Part shown: in pieces, positions 10,202 to 20,828 of the stretch
Layout of the letters: each line of letters begins with the position of its first letter
Position numbering within the stretch: position 1 is the first letter of the stretch
Assembly (NCBI GenBank): GCA_003255025.1
Contig: QANY01006190.1
Coordinates: 844,317 to 908,316, forward strand
Origin: Datisca glomerata
Lineage: Eukaryota; Streptophyta; Magnoliopsida; Cucurbitales; Datiscaceae
Direction: 5' to 3'
Length of the DNA: 64,000 nt
Notes under the pieces: generated by a model
Database searches by the model: none
What the model saw: the letters and a program-made list of their open reading frames with translations, nothing else
Told to the model about the DNA's origin: nothing
Made by a program: the position numbers and the translations under genes

Positions 10202-12090
10202 CTAGTATGGGATGTTTGTGTTGTACATAGGGTACCCACATTGTGCGTTGAATGGTGGTGGGTATGTAGATGGGTTGAATGGGTATGCACCTTGCACATT
10301 GAATGGGTACACACCTTGCACATTAAATGTGTACGCACCTTGCACATTGAATGGGGACGCACCTTGTCTGAAGACCTCTGTCGCGTGTGCACCTTGCACA
10401 TTAGATGGTGATGAATCATCATTATTATCGTCTGACATCATGACATGCACATCGCTTTGTAATTCTGGACATGTCCGTTTGGTATGGCCAATGTTCTTAC
10501 AATGACCACATCGACGGGTGGTTGGTCGTGTTTTACTCGATCCTCCTGCTTCACATCTTGTTCTTTGGTGACCTTATTATTCCACAAAGTCTCATATTTT
10601 GCACACAGCATCCCAATCTCCACTTTGACTCAAGTCGACCATTCACTTGACTTTGATGCAAAGTGTGCAAGTCTTTTGGCAGCTAGTTGGATTGAGTTAT
10701 ACCGAAGCAAACTGTATCACCTGTATCCATATGAGAATGGCCACAACTGCACTTTAGCATATCAAGTTGTTGGTCTCGTGACACTAAGTATGAGTCATCA
10801 GCACCCCAAACTCGACCAACGAATAAATTTGAGCCTCTACATCATGTGTCAAAGCACAAACTGTAAATGATGCCTCACCCATGATCTCGTTACACAATAG
10901 CTTAAAAAGTTTATGTGTGAACACGTTTGTCGCGTGTTGTTCTGACACACGTAAGTGAGTCTTAAGCATAGGTGTTTCATTTGTCAACTTGAAGTCGTCC
11001 AACCCCCGTTGTGAATAATTGCCAACGCCCGATCAAATTGTAGCATAAATTTAAATAGTTTAGATCGACATTCAATGAATCGGTAAAGATACGCGTTCAT
11101 ACCTTCAGATCGTTGCGTCATTCTCATGAACGTAAATAATTTTCTGCATTGGAAGGCCTTTGCCCAGCGTTCACTCTTGGCATACATTCATTGTACCCAT
11201 TTGTTTTGATTAAGGTTGAACAACTCTATCAAACAGTCCCATTCCTACTCGAACTCTTCTTCACTGAAGACGTCAAACATTACTCTCTTGAAGGCCTATA
11301 GAAAATCTGGGTTTTGCATGTTTGATTGGGCATTTCATTCGAGATTCCATGCACAAAGCCGATGATTGCAATTAGGCAGGAGCGTCTTGATTTCTTTACG
11401 CCAAGGAAAATAACAAGTGGTTTCTTGTATGCATTCATCTTGTAGGTCGTATTGAATGACAATACATCACTGAAACAGTGATAGTCAAAACTTGGCACGT
11501 CGAGTCTACCCAGAATAAATTTTCCAGATGATTATCCGTGTCAATTTTGAATTTACAATACAAATCTGGATCCATCTCCAATTTTACACTAAAAAAAGCA
11601 ATAGCTACCTCTGAATCAGTATCGACTACCTGCTATCTTCGCTGCTTGTCCATATTATCATATCCGTTCTTAAGAACCCCACATTCTCCTAACCGTCGGC
11701 TTGGTCTATCATGTAATCATACACTTATCTTAGCCTGACACCAACATTATGCAATCATATTGCCTGGGCCATGTCCGCCTCATTCACTATTTTATTAGAT
11801 TGGAGAAAGGGCACATTATGTGGTGAGGCGGTGAGATGGTTGTGCTTAGCTTCAAAATATTTTACCACCCATTTTTTCACCTTCTCATTTAAGTTTACTC
11901 TAAAACAATCATGACAATTCACCCAGACTACTTCTTTTGAGCAAACCCATCTCTGCACCACAGTTTCTCCATATCTGTTCTTGCATTTATCATCTTTCTG
12001 TACGCTGAACCCAACATTGGCTGTGTATGTATAGTAGAAATCTTTGGTCTCTTGTAATGTATAAAATTATTCACCAATGACAATTTACAT
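10202..12090 (-). pseudogene. FAR1/MURA-type MULE transposase, broken
   Basis: Reading right to left: the FAR1-type DNA-binding domain (ETKDFYYTYTANVGFSVQKD, VVQRWVCSKE, FRVNLNEKVKKWVVKYFE, HNHL) at about 12060-11830. Next the transposase core start at 11490-11400 (FSDVLSFNTTYKMNAYKKPL), where the usual catalytic Asp of FDTTY reads Asn. Then a jump straight to LPNCNHRLCAWNLE, which loses the second catalytic region. The MYAKSERWAKAF and RMTQRSEGMNAYL block follows at 11187-11050. The end has a CCHC zinc knuckle, CGHCKNIGHTKRTC, near 10505-10465 and a tandem NVQGAYPF tail. MULE transposases and the host FAR1/FHY3 light-signalling factors share this layout. The mobile-domain neighbour and MULE boundaries favour a transposase. 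Frameshifts, stops and the D-to-N change make it inactive. Confidence 0.8.
10275..10370 (-). repeat. 24-bp in-frame coding tandem repeat
   Basis: Four units of GCACCTTGCACATTGAATGG plus four bases (plus-strand phase), with a partial fifth at 10387-10406. On the minus strand each encodes NVQGAYPF or a close variant at the transposase C-terminus. Unit length is a multiple of three. Confidence 0.75.
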
Positions 12091-12273
12091 ATTTATATCC
12101 ATAATATACATGTCCAACCAAATGTAGCCAGAATTTAATAAATTCTGAAATACACTCAACAAAGTTAGAATCAAGTTTAAAATTGAAGGAGACTATAAAA
12201 AGTTGATAAAGCGTCATACTCTTCCCTTTTTCGACGAAGCATCATGTGAATGCTTCGTACATTGTTCATGTTC

Positions 12274-15140
12274 TCATTTCGATTCAATATCTTCATCGGT
12301 GTCATCATCATGGTCATCACCATCATCATCATGGTCATCACCATCATCATCATTAACTGAATCTTCCCCATTGTCATCATGACCATCATCATCATCTTCA
12401 TCATCTTCATCATCACCCCCATGCCTGCTTCCTTGAGTTTCATACATTTGCAGACGTCTTTGCAACTTCGCCTATAAGTGTACATACTCAAAATGTCAGC
12501 TAAGAGTAAATTTGAATATTTTGGTTTCAAACTAAAAAACAGGATTACAATTTTCTTATCCTAATTTTGCATTGATATTTTGGCCTTTTCCATCGCCTTC
12601 ACCATCATTTCACACGCGCTTAACATTTTATCAAAGAACTGTTGCCTGAGATCAATAATCATGCGCAACATGCCTGCAACGCATGCCATTGGCACCTACA
12701 TTATTCAAATTGCACGTTAATAAGATATTCAATGACTAGATAATAGACATTAACATCATGACTCACATAATTGACATCAGTTGATGGAAGACCCCAGACT
12801 AGAAGATCTTCTATAATGCCAGCCATCTTACTACCACCATCTGGGTGTGGAACTGTTGTTTGCCATGGTGGTAGATGGATTTTATCCACTCTTATATCAT
12901 CAATGGTCGCTCTAGCTGACCTTGATGCTCCTATAAGTGTTGCGGTTGCTCGTGCCGTTGCATATACCACGTAGATTACAAATTTAGATTATTGTATAAC
13001 AATATCAGTAATCACCTATATTTAAAAACCATTTAGAGATGTTTAGCACACGCGAAGATGAAGATACCCCATCATAGTTGTAAGACAACCACATTTTCTG
13101 AAAATCATCATAAGTATTTTCGCCATCGCCATCTTCATCATTGATGAAGTGTGGCACTCCAAAACCTCCAAGATCACCGATATGATCTTCTCTAGAATAT
13201 GGTTGATGACATAACATTGAAGGTGGGGGTCTAACTGGGATTAACGGCTCCTGGGATCCCAAACTCTGCCATGCAACGAGCTCACCCAAGTACCATGCTC
13301 TACCCGCATGTCCTTACAGCAAGATCCTCAGGGTGGTAGGAGGTATACTATCTTGGAAATAGTCTGACAAGTTTGCACGTTCTCTCCAAGGGTTCCAGTT
13401 GATCTGCAAGTTCAAAAATAAATAGTTTGTCAGTAAAACATTATTCATACACAAGAGGGAAGGGGGGAGGACGATATAGGAATTGATCAAATAAAACACA
13501 TACCTCATGGGGCCTCACATATTGAAGTTTAATACATAATTCTTTAAGGTTGTGATCAACATCCCTTGTTCCTGAGTCATTGTCTATTTAACGTGCTACT
13601 ATCGGGAACGTGTCTAGACCACGCACTGGTCTGCTTAGTGCAAAACACAGAAAGTATTCACAAGCCCATACCTCTTATGCTATCTAGAAAGCCCTAGTCG
13701 CTACACTTTTCCCGCGGTGTAACATGTCCATATTACAATACAATACGGACAACGCCGAACCACCCCAATTATACTCTCGTATCTCATCTATGTTCTGTTG
13801 GCTGGGGAGGAAGTACAAATAGACTTTGTTGCTCTTGTCACAAAAATGTACTTCCCAAGAGCACCAGAAGACACTCTCGTCAATACTTTCTCCTTCTCAG
13901 GAGTAGTACACTCGTAATTAACATAATTATCAAAAAATCCATTGATAACTAACTTTTTTTCTCGAAGCTCCGACAACGATTTATCGACTAGCTTCTGTAG
14001 TGCCTTCTTGTTGTTGTACAGATCCAAATCGTAGGTTAGCTGTCGACCAGTGACTTTAAGGTCGGTAATCACAACAAAGTCTAGTGGGGTCATCGTCATT
14101 TCACCCACTTCATCTAAATGAAATGTGTGGGTTGTATCCCACCATTTCTCGGCCAGACTCTTCAAGAGGACGCAAACCATCTGCCCATTTCTCAAGAAAC
14201 TTATAAAGTATCTAAACCTGAAAGCATCGACGTTTCTTTTTACATTTTCATGTAGCATACTATACCACGTAGCTATCAGTGTGGTGTTCCCAAAACCACG
14301 TACACCATCCTCATAGAACTCAGCCTAGGAAACCAAAATCTAAGTCACGACTAAATGAAAAGGTAGTGTGAAGAAAGATGTATTACATAGGAAAAAATAT
14401 CAAAGAAAGCAATGACAATAATCTATAATCTCTATTGTGACATTTCGTCGAACACCTTACATGCACATAAACATACAATATAATTTTTCATCTGAAACAT
14501 ATATCACTACCAATAATCATACATTTCTAGAAGCACCACATACAAAACACCTAATTTTCAAAGTGATTCAAGTATATATTTGGTGTTTTAACACTAAAAC
14601 ACATAATAACCAAATTTGTCACAAAATAAACTTACATTTTCGTTTCTTGGACGGGATATAGTATTTCATCGAACATGATACTAGCATTCATATAAATATA
14701 GTGTAGACCCAAATATGACATTTTATCAAACACCTTACGGAAGTACAATGATAAAAATACGCCATATAATTCATTATCACATTTTGTTTAACACTTTACG
14801 GGCACTCAAAAAAATATTATAGTTTTCCATCCAACACATGTATTTTTACCAACAACCATACATTTCAACAATCATCACATAAAAACACCCAATTTGTAGA
14901 ACGAATCAAATATCTATTAGGTGTTTTAACACGTATAACACATAAAAATTTAAATCTTTAAAGAAAAACTTACTTGTTGTTTTATTGGGTGAGATATATG
15001 CTCCATTGGAGCAATGTGAGGAATAAAGCTAGTAAGAGTTCGATTCTTTGGATGAATCTTTTCACCCCATAACCGGTGGTATTGTACAGGACTTTCAGAC
15101 CAGTCGAACTCGGTTGCGCTGTTGAACTCAACGTTCCCTT
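12274..15140 (-). pseudogene. Plant mobile domain (PMD, aminotransferase-like) protein of the MULE, broken
   Basis: On the minus strand, an N-terminal exon near 15110-14975 reads RLWGEKIHPKNRTLTSFIPH then IAPMEHISHPIKQQ, with a GTAAG donor. The mobile domain follows at 14258-13788: KWWDTTHTFHLDEVGEMTMT then PLDFVVITDLKVTGRQL, the hallmark of transposon-associated PMD proteins. Later exons hold NWNPWRERANLSDYFQDSIP, a TAA where Gln is expected near 13314, then LVAWQSLGSQEPLIPVRPPP. The C-terminus is a short helical stretch (MLSACEMMVKAMEKAK) and an Asp-rich tail at 12465-12280. PMD proteins occur both in MULEs and as host silencing factors (the MAIL1/MAIN type). Position inside the MULE beside its transposase argues for the transposon form. 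Stops show decay. Confidence 0.7.
14430..14990 (-). repeat. Tandem duplication of an exon end and intron in the PMD gene
   Basis: Two diverged copies of about 260 bp (14430-14690 and 14700-14990) share ACATTT(C/T)...GAACACCTTAC, CATACATTTC, TTTGGTGTTTTAACAC and an ACTTAC end. On the minus strand that end is an exon terminus plus GTAAG donor in both copies (ATGGAGCATATATC and ATGAAATACTATATC). Confidence 0.55.
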
Positions 15141-15149
15141 TGTATGCTT

Positions 15150-16200
15150 TCCTCTAGCTACTTTTTGTGAAAAAATACAATATTAGAAGGATATGGGGTT
15201 TGGGGTCGTGGGTTGGACAGATTTGGCTCGGGTTGGGCGCGACGCGGGTTTAACTCGTGTGTTGCAAGGGATGTGCGAAATGAGAGATTGCGGGTTTGAC
15301 TCCCGTATTGCAACAAATTTTGATAGGGTTTAACAAATTTTGAGGTATGAAGAGATGAAGAAGAAATGATAAGAGTAGAATGTTTGGGTAAAGATGAATG
15401 GAGTGTTGAGAGATGAGGAAGGGTGGGTATCGGGTTTTTAAAGAAGGGGAATATGGTTTTTTAAGTTTGGGGTTAATTTTGATAAGAAAATAAGGTTAGA
15501 TTTGACAAATATATTTATAGGGCTATAAATTAAAATGTAAAGGAGCTAATTTTCTAACTTTTATGGGGTTATAATTATAAAATAAAAGGTTAAATTTAAA
15601 ATTTTAATATTTAATTACAAACTTTTAGTGGATATGTTCGATTTAACAGTAATATCTAACCTTAAGGGTTATACGTGTTCGTCAAACTGATAAATAGGAT
15701 TTACCGGCCATCATAATATCACGACCTATAATTATGTATGGTACAAGCACGTCTCGTTTGAAACTTATCACAAAAGCACAACAATATTATCATGACAACT
15801 TTTAATGAGTTTATGTATAAGTGTTCAATTACTTCGGGAATCCTTAGTTAGTCCAATCTAATTTCACTTAATAAGTAAATATGATGAATGTTATCATTTT
15901 AGAGAACAATTTTTTTATATTTTTGTCAATGATTTGTCCAGTGTAATTAATTAAAACAATTTCAAATTTTAGATATTTAGTGAAGATGGCGATTATGGCC
16001 CAAAAAGTGGTGATTGGGGCAAAAAATTGGCGTTATGAGCTCATAGGCGATAACTTGTTAAATTATTGTGTTTAGGGAGTATATTGATGATTGGAGGTAA
16101 TAAACTGTCGTTTGGCAACACATAATGGTGATTTGCACCTTCATGATGGTGTTTGGAGGTTGAAGAATGACGTTTGGAGGCTAAAGAGTGGTGATTAGAT
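15150..16200. other. MULE internal sequence, no gene recognised
   Basis: Upstream flank of the minus-strand PMD gene, with a GC-richer G/T-biased block at 15190-15300 and AT-rich sequence to 15970. From 15985 short reiterated GGCGATTA/GGTGATT(T/G)GG phrases lead into the satellite. Confidence 0.45.
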
Positions 16201-16204
16201 TTTT

Positions 16205-17475
16205 TGGTGTTCACCAAATATGTAGTGGGGTACACAGAGAATCTTGGGGGTTTACAAAAAATTAAAAAAAAATTTTTTGGAGAGGTTCACCAAAAATGTA
16301 TTGGGGTTCACCAAAAATGTATTGGGGTTCACCAAATATGTAATGAGGTTCACTAAATACCTACAAAATAAATAACTCTAGGAGGGGTTCACCCAAATTG
16401 ACTTTGTATGTATTTGATGAACCGCAATACGTAATTGGTGAACACTAGTACATATTTGGTGAATCCCCTCCAAGAATTATTAATTTGTATATATTTGGTG
16501 AACCCTCGTACATATTTGATGAACCCTAATATGTATTTGGTGAACCCTAGTACGTATTTGATAAACAATTATACATATTTGGTGAATCCCTCCAAGAATT
16601 ATTAATCAATACATATTTGATAAACTCCTAATTTGATGAACCCCAATACATTAGGGATTCACCAAATGTGTACTAATTAATAAATATTTTGGAGGGTTAA
16701 CCAAAAATGTATTGAGATTCACCAAATATGTAGTGTGGTTCACTAAATACGTACAAAATTAATAATTTTTGAAGGGTTCACGAAAATTGACTTTGTACGT
16801 ATTTGGTGAACCTCGGTATGGAATTGGTGAACCCCAGTATATATTTGATGAACCGCTCCAAGTATTATTAATTTGTACGTATTTGGTGAACCCTGATACA
16901 TATTTGGTGAACGTTTATACATATTTGGTGAAACTCTCCAAGAATAATTAATTTGTACGTATTTGGTGAACCCCAATACATTAGGGGTTCACTAAATATG
17001 TAGTGAGATTCACCAAATATATACTAATTAATAAATCTTGAAGGGGTTCACCAAATATGTACTGTGGTTCACCAAATATGTAGTGAGGTTCACCAAATAC
17101 GTACTAATTATTAAATCTTAAAGGGGTTCACTAAATATGTAATGAAGTTCACCAAATATGTACTGAGCTTCACCAAATACGTACTAATTAATAAATTTTG
17201 AAGGGGTTCACTAAATATGTATTGGAGTTCACCAAATATGTACTCAGATTCACCAAATACATACAAATTAATAATTCTTGGAGGGATTGACCAAATATGT
17301 ACTGGGGTTCACTAAATACATATTGGGGTTCACCAAATGCATATAAAATTGACTTGTACATATTTGGTGAAACCCAATATTTATTTGATAAATCCCTCCA
17401 AGAATTATTAATTTGTACATATTTGGTGAATCCTATTACATATTTGGTGAACCCCTATACATATTTGGTGAACCA
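16205..17475. repeat. Fold-back satellite with GGTTCACCAAATATGTA units in both orientations
   Basis: More than 35 copies of an about 20-bp motif GGTTCACCAAATATGTACTG occur in alternating blocks. Forward blocks are at about 16205-16390, 16660-16790 and 16980-17345; reverse-complement blocks (TACATATTTGGTGAACC) are at 16415-16635, 16795-16975 and 17360-17475. Blocks are punctuated by an AATTAATAATTCTTGGAGG spacer. It lies next to the MULE right terminus, and three units sit between the ends of the 131-bp derivative at 19047, so it is subterminal sequence of this MULE family. Confidence 0.8.
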
Positions 17476-17519
17476 AAAATTTCTTTTTTTACCGGCTGAG
17501 CTTGTGTGGTCCGGATTGC

Positions 17520-17592
17520 TCCAAAAGCAATCCAAGAGTCACAATGACCCAACACTCATGCCGAGAAAACCCCCGGCATGATAGAAAAATCC
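17520..17592 (-). repeat. MULE right terminal inverted repeat
   Basis: Reverse-complemented it begins GGATTTTTCTATCATGCCGG and continues TTTTCTCGGCATGAGTG, aligning with the left terminus. The duplication TGGATACTT follows immediately. Confidence 0.65.
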
Positions 17593-17601
17593 TGGATACT
17601 T
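17593..17601. repeat. Right target-site duplication of the MULE (TGGATACTT)
   Basis: Exact repeat of 4030-4038. Confidence 0.75.
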
Positions 17602-17668
17602 ATATATATATAAAGATATTTACATCTATTCCCTTTATAGGTCTAAGATGATAAAATTGACTTTGTAG

Positions 17669-18963
17669 GGGGATTTGGCTGTGAACGAGGGAAATGAATT
17701 AGAGGCTTTAGTGCATACAACTCCTATCATCATTGCTATAAACCTGCGCGCCATTATTTTTAAAGGTATTTTATATATGTTATGTTTTCCTTCAGTCATA
17801 TGTACTCACACAATAAATTAATGTATACAACATTATATTTACAGCTAAAGTTACGCTGTCAAAAATGATCGCCACTGACATTACGATTAATGCATCACAA
17901 GAAGAAGCAGCGTCTCTGACAAAAAGGTAATCAACAATAATATATCATAAAAAGAAGGAAACACTTTGTGTTATTATATCAAGAAGCTATAACCATCCGT
18001 TGAAAAATGAAGATTCAATAAATAATAAAAAAAACATTCTTCACAAATTACATGAAAAGCATGTGCCCACCTTTTCAATTTCTTTAAATAATTGAATAAA
18101 GAAAACTACCTCATGCTTTAGTTAGTATATTGTCAATAAATGCTACTATTACATTCTTACAATTTGGTTACTTTCTATCATCAACTGAGAGCACACTGGA
18201 CACAATAGCATTATTTAAAGGAAAATCATTTCAGTTCTTCTACTATTATATTATAATCTTATATTAATATATTCTAATTTAGGGTTTAAGTTAATATGGA
18301 AAAGGAAGGCTTGCAGAAGCTGATTACTCCTTCAAAATGACTTCTTGAGGCGTCAATTGTATGTTTAGAAGATATAGTTTCAAGCAAAATTGAAAAAATA
18401 TTGTGTGCATTTGAGGGTGCAATAACAAGTATATAGAACAAGGAAAATCCATGGTTTGAAAATTATACTACGTGCAACACGGCGGGAGTTATCCACATGG
18501 AATTAAAGAAACATTATTTTGTCCTCAATGCAATAAAGATGATGTTACATTCACGAGAAAATACATGTTTAGAACTACCGTCACATATAAAAGTATTGAT
18601 ACTAGTATAATTTTATTTGACTCTGCTGAATACTTAGTTGGTTGTAGCGTTTTAGGATATTCGAAACAACTTTTAACGAGATATTTAACTCATTTTTTTC
18701 GTAAATTAATATTTTCTAACATTCTTTTGCTACTACTTAACTTATTAACCTAATTTGTTTCTTCATTATACTGCGGTAAAAAAGAAAACGTTGCATACTA
18801 CTGAAAATTGGTCTTGGCAGAGGGAAAGAAGTACAAGTTCTTGATAAGAATAGACAAGAAAGGGGAACTTGAATAGGAAGCTTAAACACTTGGTGGCTCA
18901 AGACATATACGAAGTAGACAAAGAAGGTCAAGATCATTACAAATGTTATGCAATAAGACTGAA
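17669..18963 (+). pseudogene. RPA1-like ssDNA-binding protein, 3' fragment (OB folds B and C)
   Basis: Exon 17669-17765 (after TTGTAG) reads GDLAVNEGNELEALVHTTPI then IIAINLRAIIFK, the end of RPA70 DBD-B. Exon 17845-17936 reads KVTLSKMIATDITINASQEE. A third exon (about 18284-18700) contains the DBD-C zinc-ribbon region: FEGAITSI, stop, NKENPWFENY, then SYPHGIKETLFCPQCNKDDV and IILFDSAEYLVG. The first CxxC pair is incomplete while FCPQC is kept. A last exon after TTGGCAG (18821) reads GKKYKFLIRIDKKGEL before a stop. A one-base shift there opens NRKLKHLVAQDIYEVDKEGQ and beyond. The frames and order fit the 5' fragment at 3215-3700 across the MULE. Internal stops suggest the gene was or became nonfunctional. 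Confidence 0.75.
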
Positions 18964-19037
18964 AAAAAATCAGAAGTAGTAAAATAAACGCATAAAAATA
19001 GAAAGGAACTTATAAGTTTTTGATTTGATTAGGTTTT

Positions 19038-19186
19038 GCTTTCTCAGGAAAATTCTACAATGCGAGGCCGGTATAGATGTCGGGGTTCACTAAATATGTA
19101 TGAGAGTTCACCAAATACGTGTGGGGTTCACCAAAAACTTCCCGCATTCATGTCGGACTGGCATGTGAGAGCGACCCGCTTTCTCA
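19038..19186. mobile_element. 131-bp MULE-derived MITE with 9-bp duplication GCTTTCTCA
   Basis: The element is 19047-19177, flanked by exact GCTTTCTCA at 19038-19046 and 19178-19186. Left end GGAAAATTCTACAATGCGAG and right end (reverse-complemented) GGGTCGCTCTCACATGCC share the GG...TCT..CATGC pattern of the 13.5-kb MULE ends. Between them are three GGTTCAC(C/T)AAAT satellite units. It is a minimal non-autonomous derivative of the same family. Confidence 0.75.
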
Positions 19187-19387
19187 AGGTTTAATTGTTA
19201 TGGTAAATGGGGTTTGGTAAGATTTCATTTTTCCAATGTTTAGATGACTTTTGTAAATGGTTTACCTATTATTCTTGAGACACTTTTGTATGTAATGTTT
19301 GATAATATTAATTTGTATTTTTGTTAGACTTTAGATATTGTAAAGCATCAAAAGCATATAATTCTGTATTAGAAGTAGATTGACTTA

Positions 19388-19504
19388 TGTTGCATTTTTT
19401 AGTAAATAATGTTGTATTGTTATAAATTTTATTAGTTGACATATTGTAATTTAACAAACTCAAACGAAATGATAAAAAATGCAACATTATTTACTAAAAA
19501 ATGA
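19388..19504. repeat. Short inverted repeat
   Basis: GCATTTTTTAGTAAATAATG near 19392 is repeated in reverse complement at about 19478-19502, giving a 25-bp stem. It lies next to the MITE at 19533. Confidence 0.6.
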
Positions 19505-19532
19505 AGTTTTTCTAAAAAAATGCATCCCATGT

Positions 19533-19697
19533 CCTACGGCAAATAACTACATTATAAAGCAAAGCACACATTTTCTTTCTTTTTCAATCTGTTGGTAACT
19601 CTAGAACCTGATTGTCATCATATTTTTTTTTCTGGTACACTGGATGACAGGAAAGCAAATGTGCGCTTTGCTTTATAATGTAGTTATTTTCCGTAGG
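19533..19697. mobile_element. Fold-back MITE, about 165 bp
   Basis: Near-perfect inverted repeats of about 45 bp: CCTACGGCAAATAACTACAT at the left, and TGTAGTTATTTTCCGTAGG at the right. Both continue into TATAAAGCAAAGC(A/G)CACATTT. No coding capacity. No clear target duplication was found. Confidence 0.65.
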
Positions 19698-20534
19698 AGA
19701 GAAAAACTAATGTTAATGGAAGCTTTGAGTCAACAAGTAGGGGCTTAGGCCAATTCTATTGTGTTCTTTTTTATTGATCATATTTTAATTCAAAAACATC
19801 GTATTTCTTATCAAAGAAACAATTCATTTCTCATCAAAAGAAATGAAAAAGAAAGAACGAACCCGATACCAAGAACACGAATAAATACACTGGTGAATTA
19901 AAATCACACACAACTAACTCTCGGATCCTGCCTATCTATGAATTATGAGGATATTACTATTGTATGTGACCTTGCTTTCCTTTTCTTTTCCTTTTTTCTA
20001 CAAAAAACTGTTTATTATCCATTGGACCTCTTGATGTAATAATTTAACATAATATATTTTTCTAATAGAAATAACCGTCAATACTAAAAAAAAACTATGA
20101 ACAATGATAAAGAATAGAAAAATCATGGGGATGAAAATTTGATGGTGTCAGTTATAAATGATAACATTATATCTTAAGAGATAAGAATCAGTTAAACAAC
20201 CAAAAGTTCACACAATAAAGAAAATATATGAAATGAAAGCAAGAGATTGAAACTTTCAAAGCTAAAACAGATCATCAAATTGCATCTCATAAGCAAAGTG
20301 CATTAAAACAGAGAAGTGAATGCATCTTTAAAAAGGCCAAAAACAATCATAGCATGCATTAATCATCTGTTTGTGAAGTGCATCAAAACAGAGAAGTGCA
20401 TTAAATCAACTTCATTGAGTAAACAAAAAATTTAGTATAAACTTAAAGTTTCTATGTGTTGCTATATATATATACTTAATAAGATTATGTTACGACAGAC
20501 TTAAATGATTCTAAATATGAAACTAAAAACACCA
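19698..20534. other. Intergenic, no gene recognised
   Basis: AT-rich. Short GAGAAGTG(A/C)AT phrases repeat near 20305 and 20390. No coding frame or RNA gene is recognised. Confidence 0.45.
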
Positions 20535-20828
20535 TGTTATAATTTTCACTCCAATGTGATTGTCATCGTCTATGTATATTGAGTCTGAAGAAGAGCAATG
20601 AAAGTTTGAAGAAAGATGGATTCCAGAAGCTAGGTAGAATAGAGGAAGAAGAAGAAGATACAAAGAATAATGAAGAGGAAGAAAACCATGGAATCCCCGA
20701 ATACTCGTTAAACCTCCAAACAGAAAGAAAATAGTTAAAATACAATACGAACAACAACAACAATGGACTAAACTACCGAAAAATAACAAATAAAAAATAA
20801 CTACCCTTAATATATATTTTTATTAACA
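20535..20828 (-). mobile_element. 3' LTR of copia relic 1
   Basis: On the minus strand it starts TGTTAATAAAAAT directly after a GTTTGAGGGGG polypurine tract (20829-20839) and ends ...TATAACA, giving TGTTA/TAACA ends and about 294 bp. I found no matching 5' LTR to the right, so the element's 5' end is lost or rearranged. Confidence 0.6.

Larger units (their letters stand above)
4039..17592. mobile_element. Large Mutator-like element (MULE), about 13.55 kb, decayed
   Basis: Bounded by the 9-bp duplication TGGATACTT and imperfect terminal inverted repeats. The left end starts GGTCCCTCTCCAATGTCG. The right end, reverse-complemented, starts GGATTTTTCTATCATGCCG. Both continue through a CGGCAT palindrome and stay alignable for about 60 bp. 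Inside are a ULP1-protease gene on plus, a FAR1/MURA-type transposase and a plant-mobile-domain gene on minus, a long hairpin and a fold-back satellite. ULP-like genes in MULEs are known (Kaonashi elements), and mobile-domain genes are a known MULE companion. Every gene has stops or frameshifts, so the element is dead unless helped in trans. It interrupts the RPA1-like gene between DBD-B exons. Nested insertions inside it cannot be excluded. Confidence 0.75.

Noticed and set aside
10202..12090. Host FAR1/FHY3 transcription factor gene
   Set aside because: Lies inside MULE boundaries beside a PMD gene, has lost part of the core and has stops; a transposase relic is simpler.
3215..18963. Helitron carrying the RPA1-like gene and the interior genes
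   Set aside because: No Rep/helicase was seen, and the insert boundaries are a 9-bp duplication with inverted ends, which fits a MULE.
20563..20763. Small frame with apparent hydrophobic peptide
   Set aside because: Lies wholly within the copia 1 3' LTR; TTC-rich sequence explains it.
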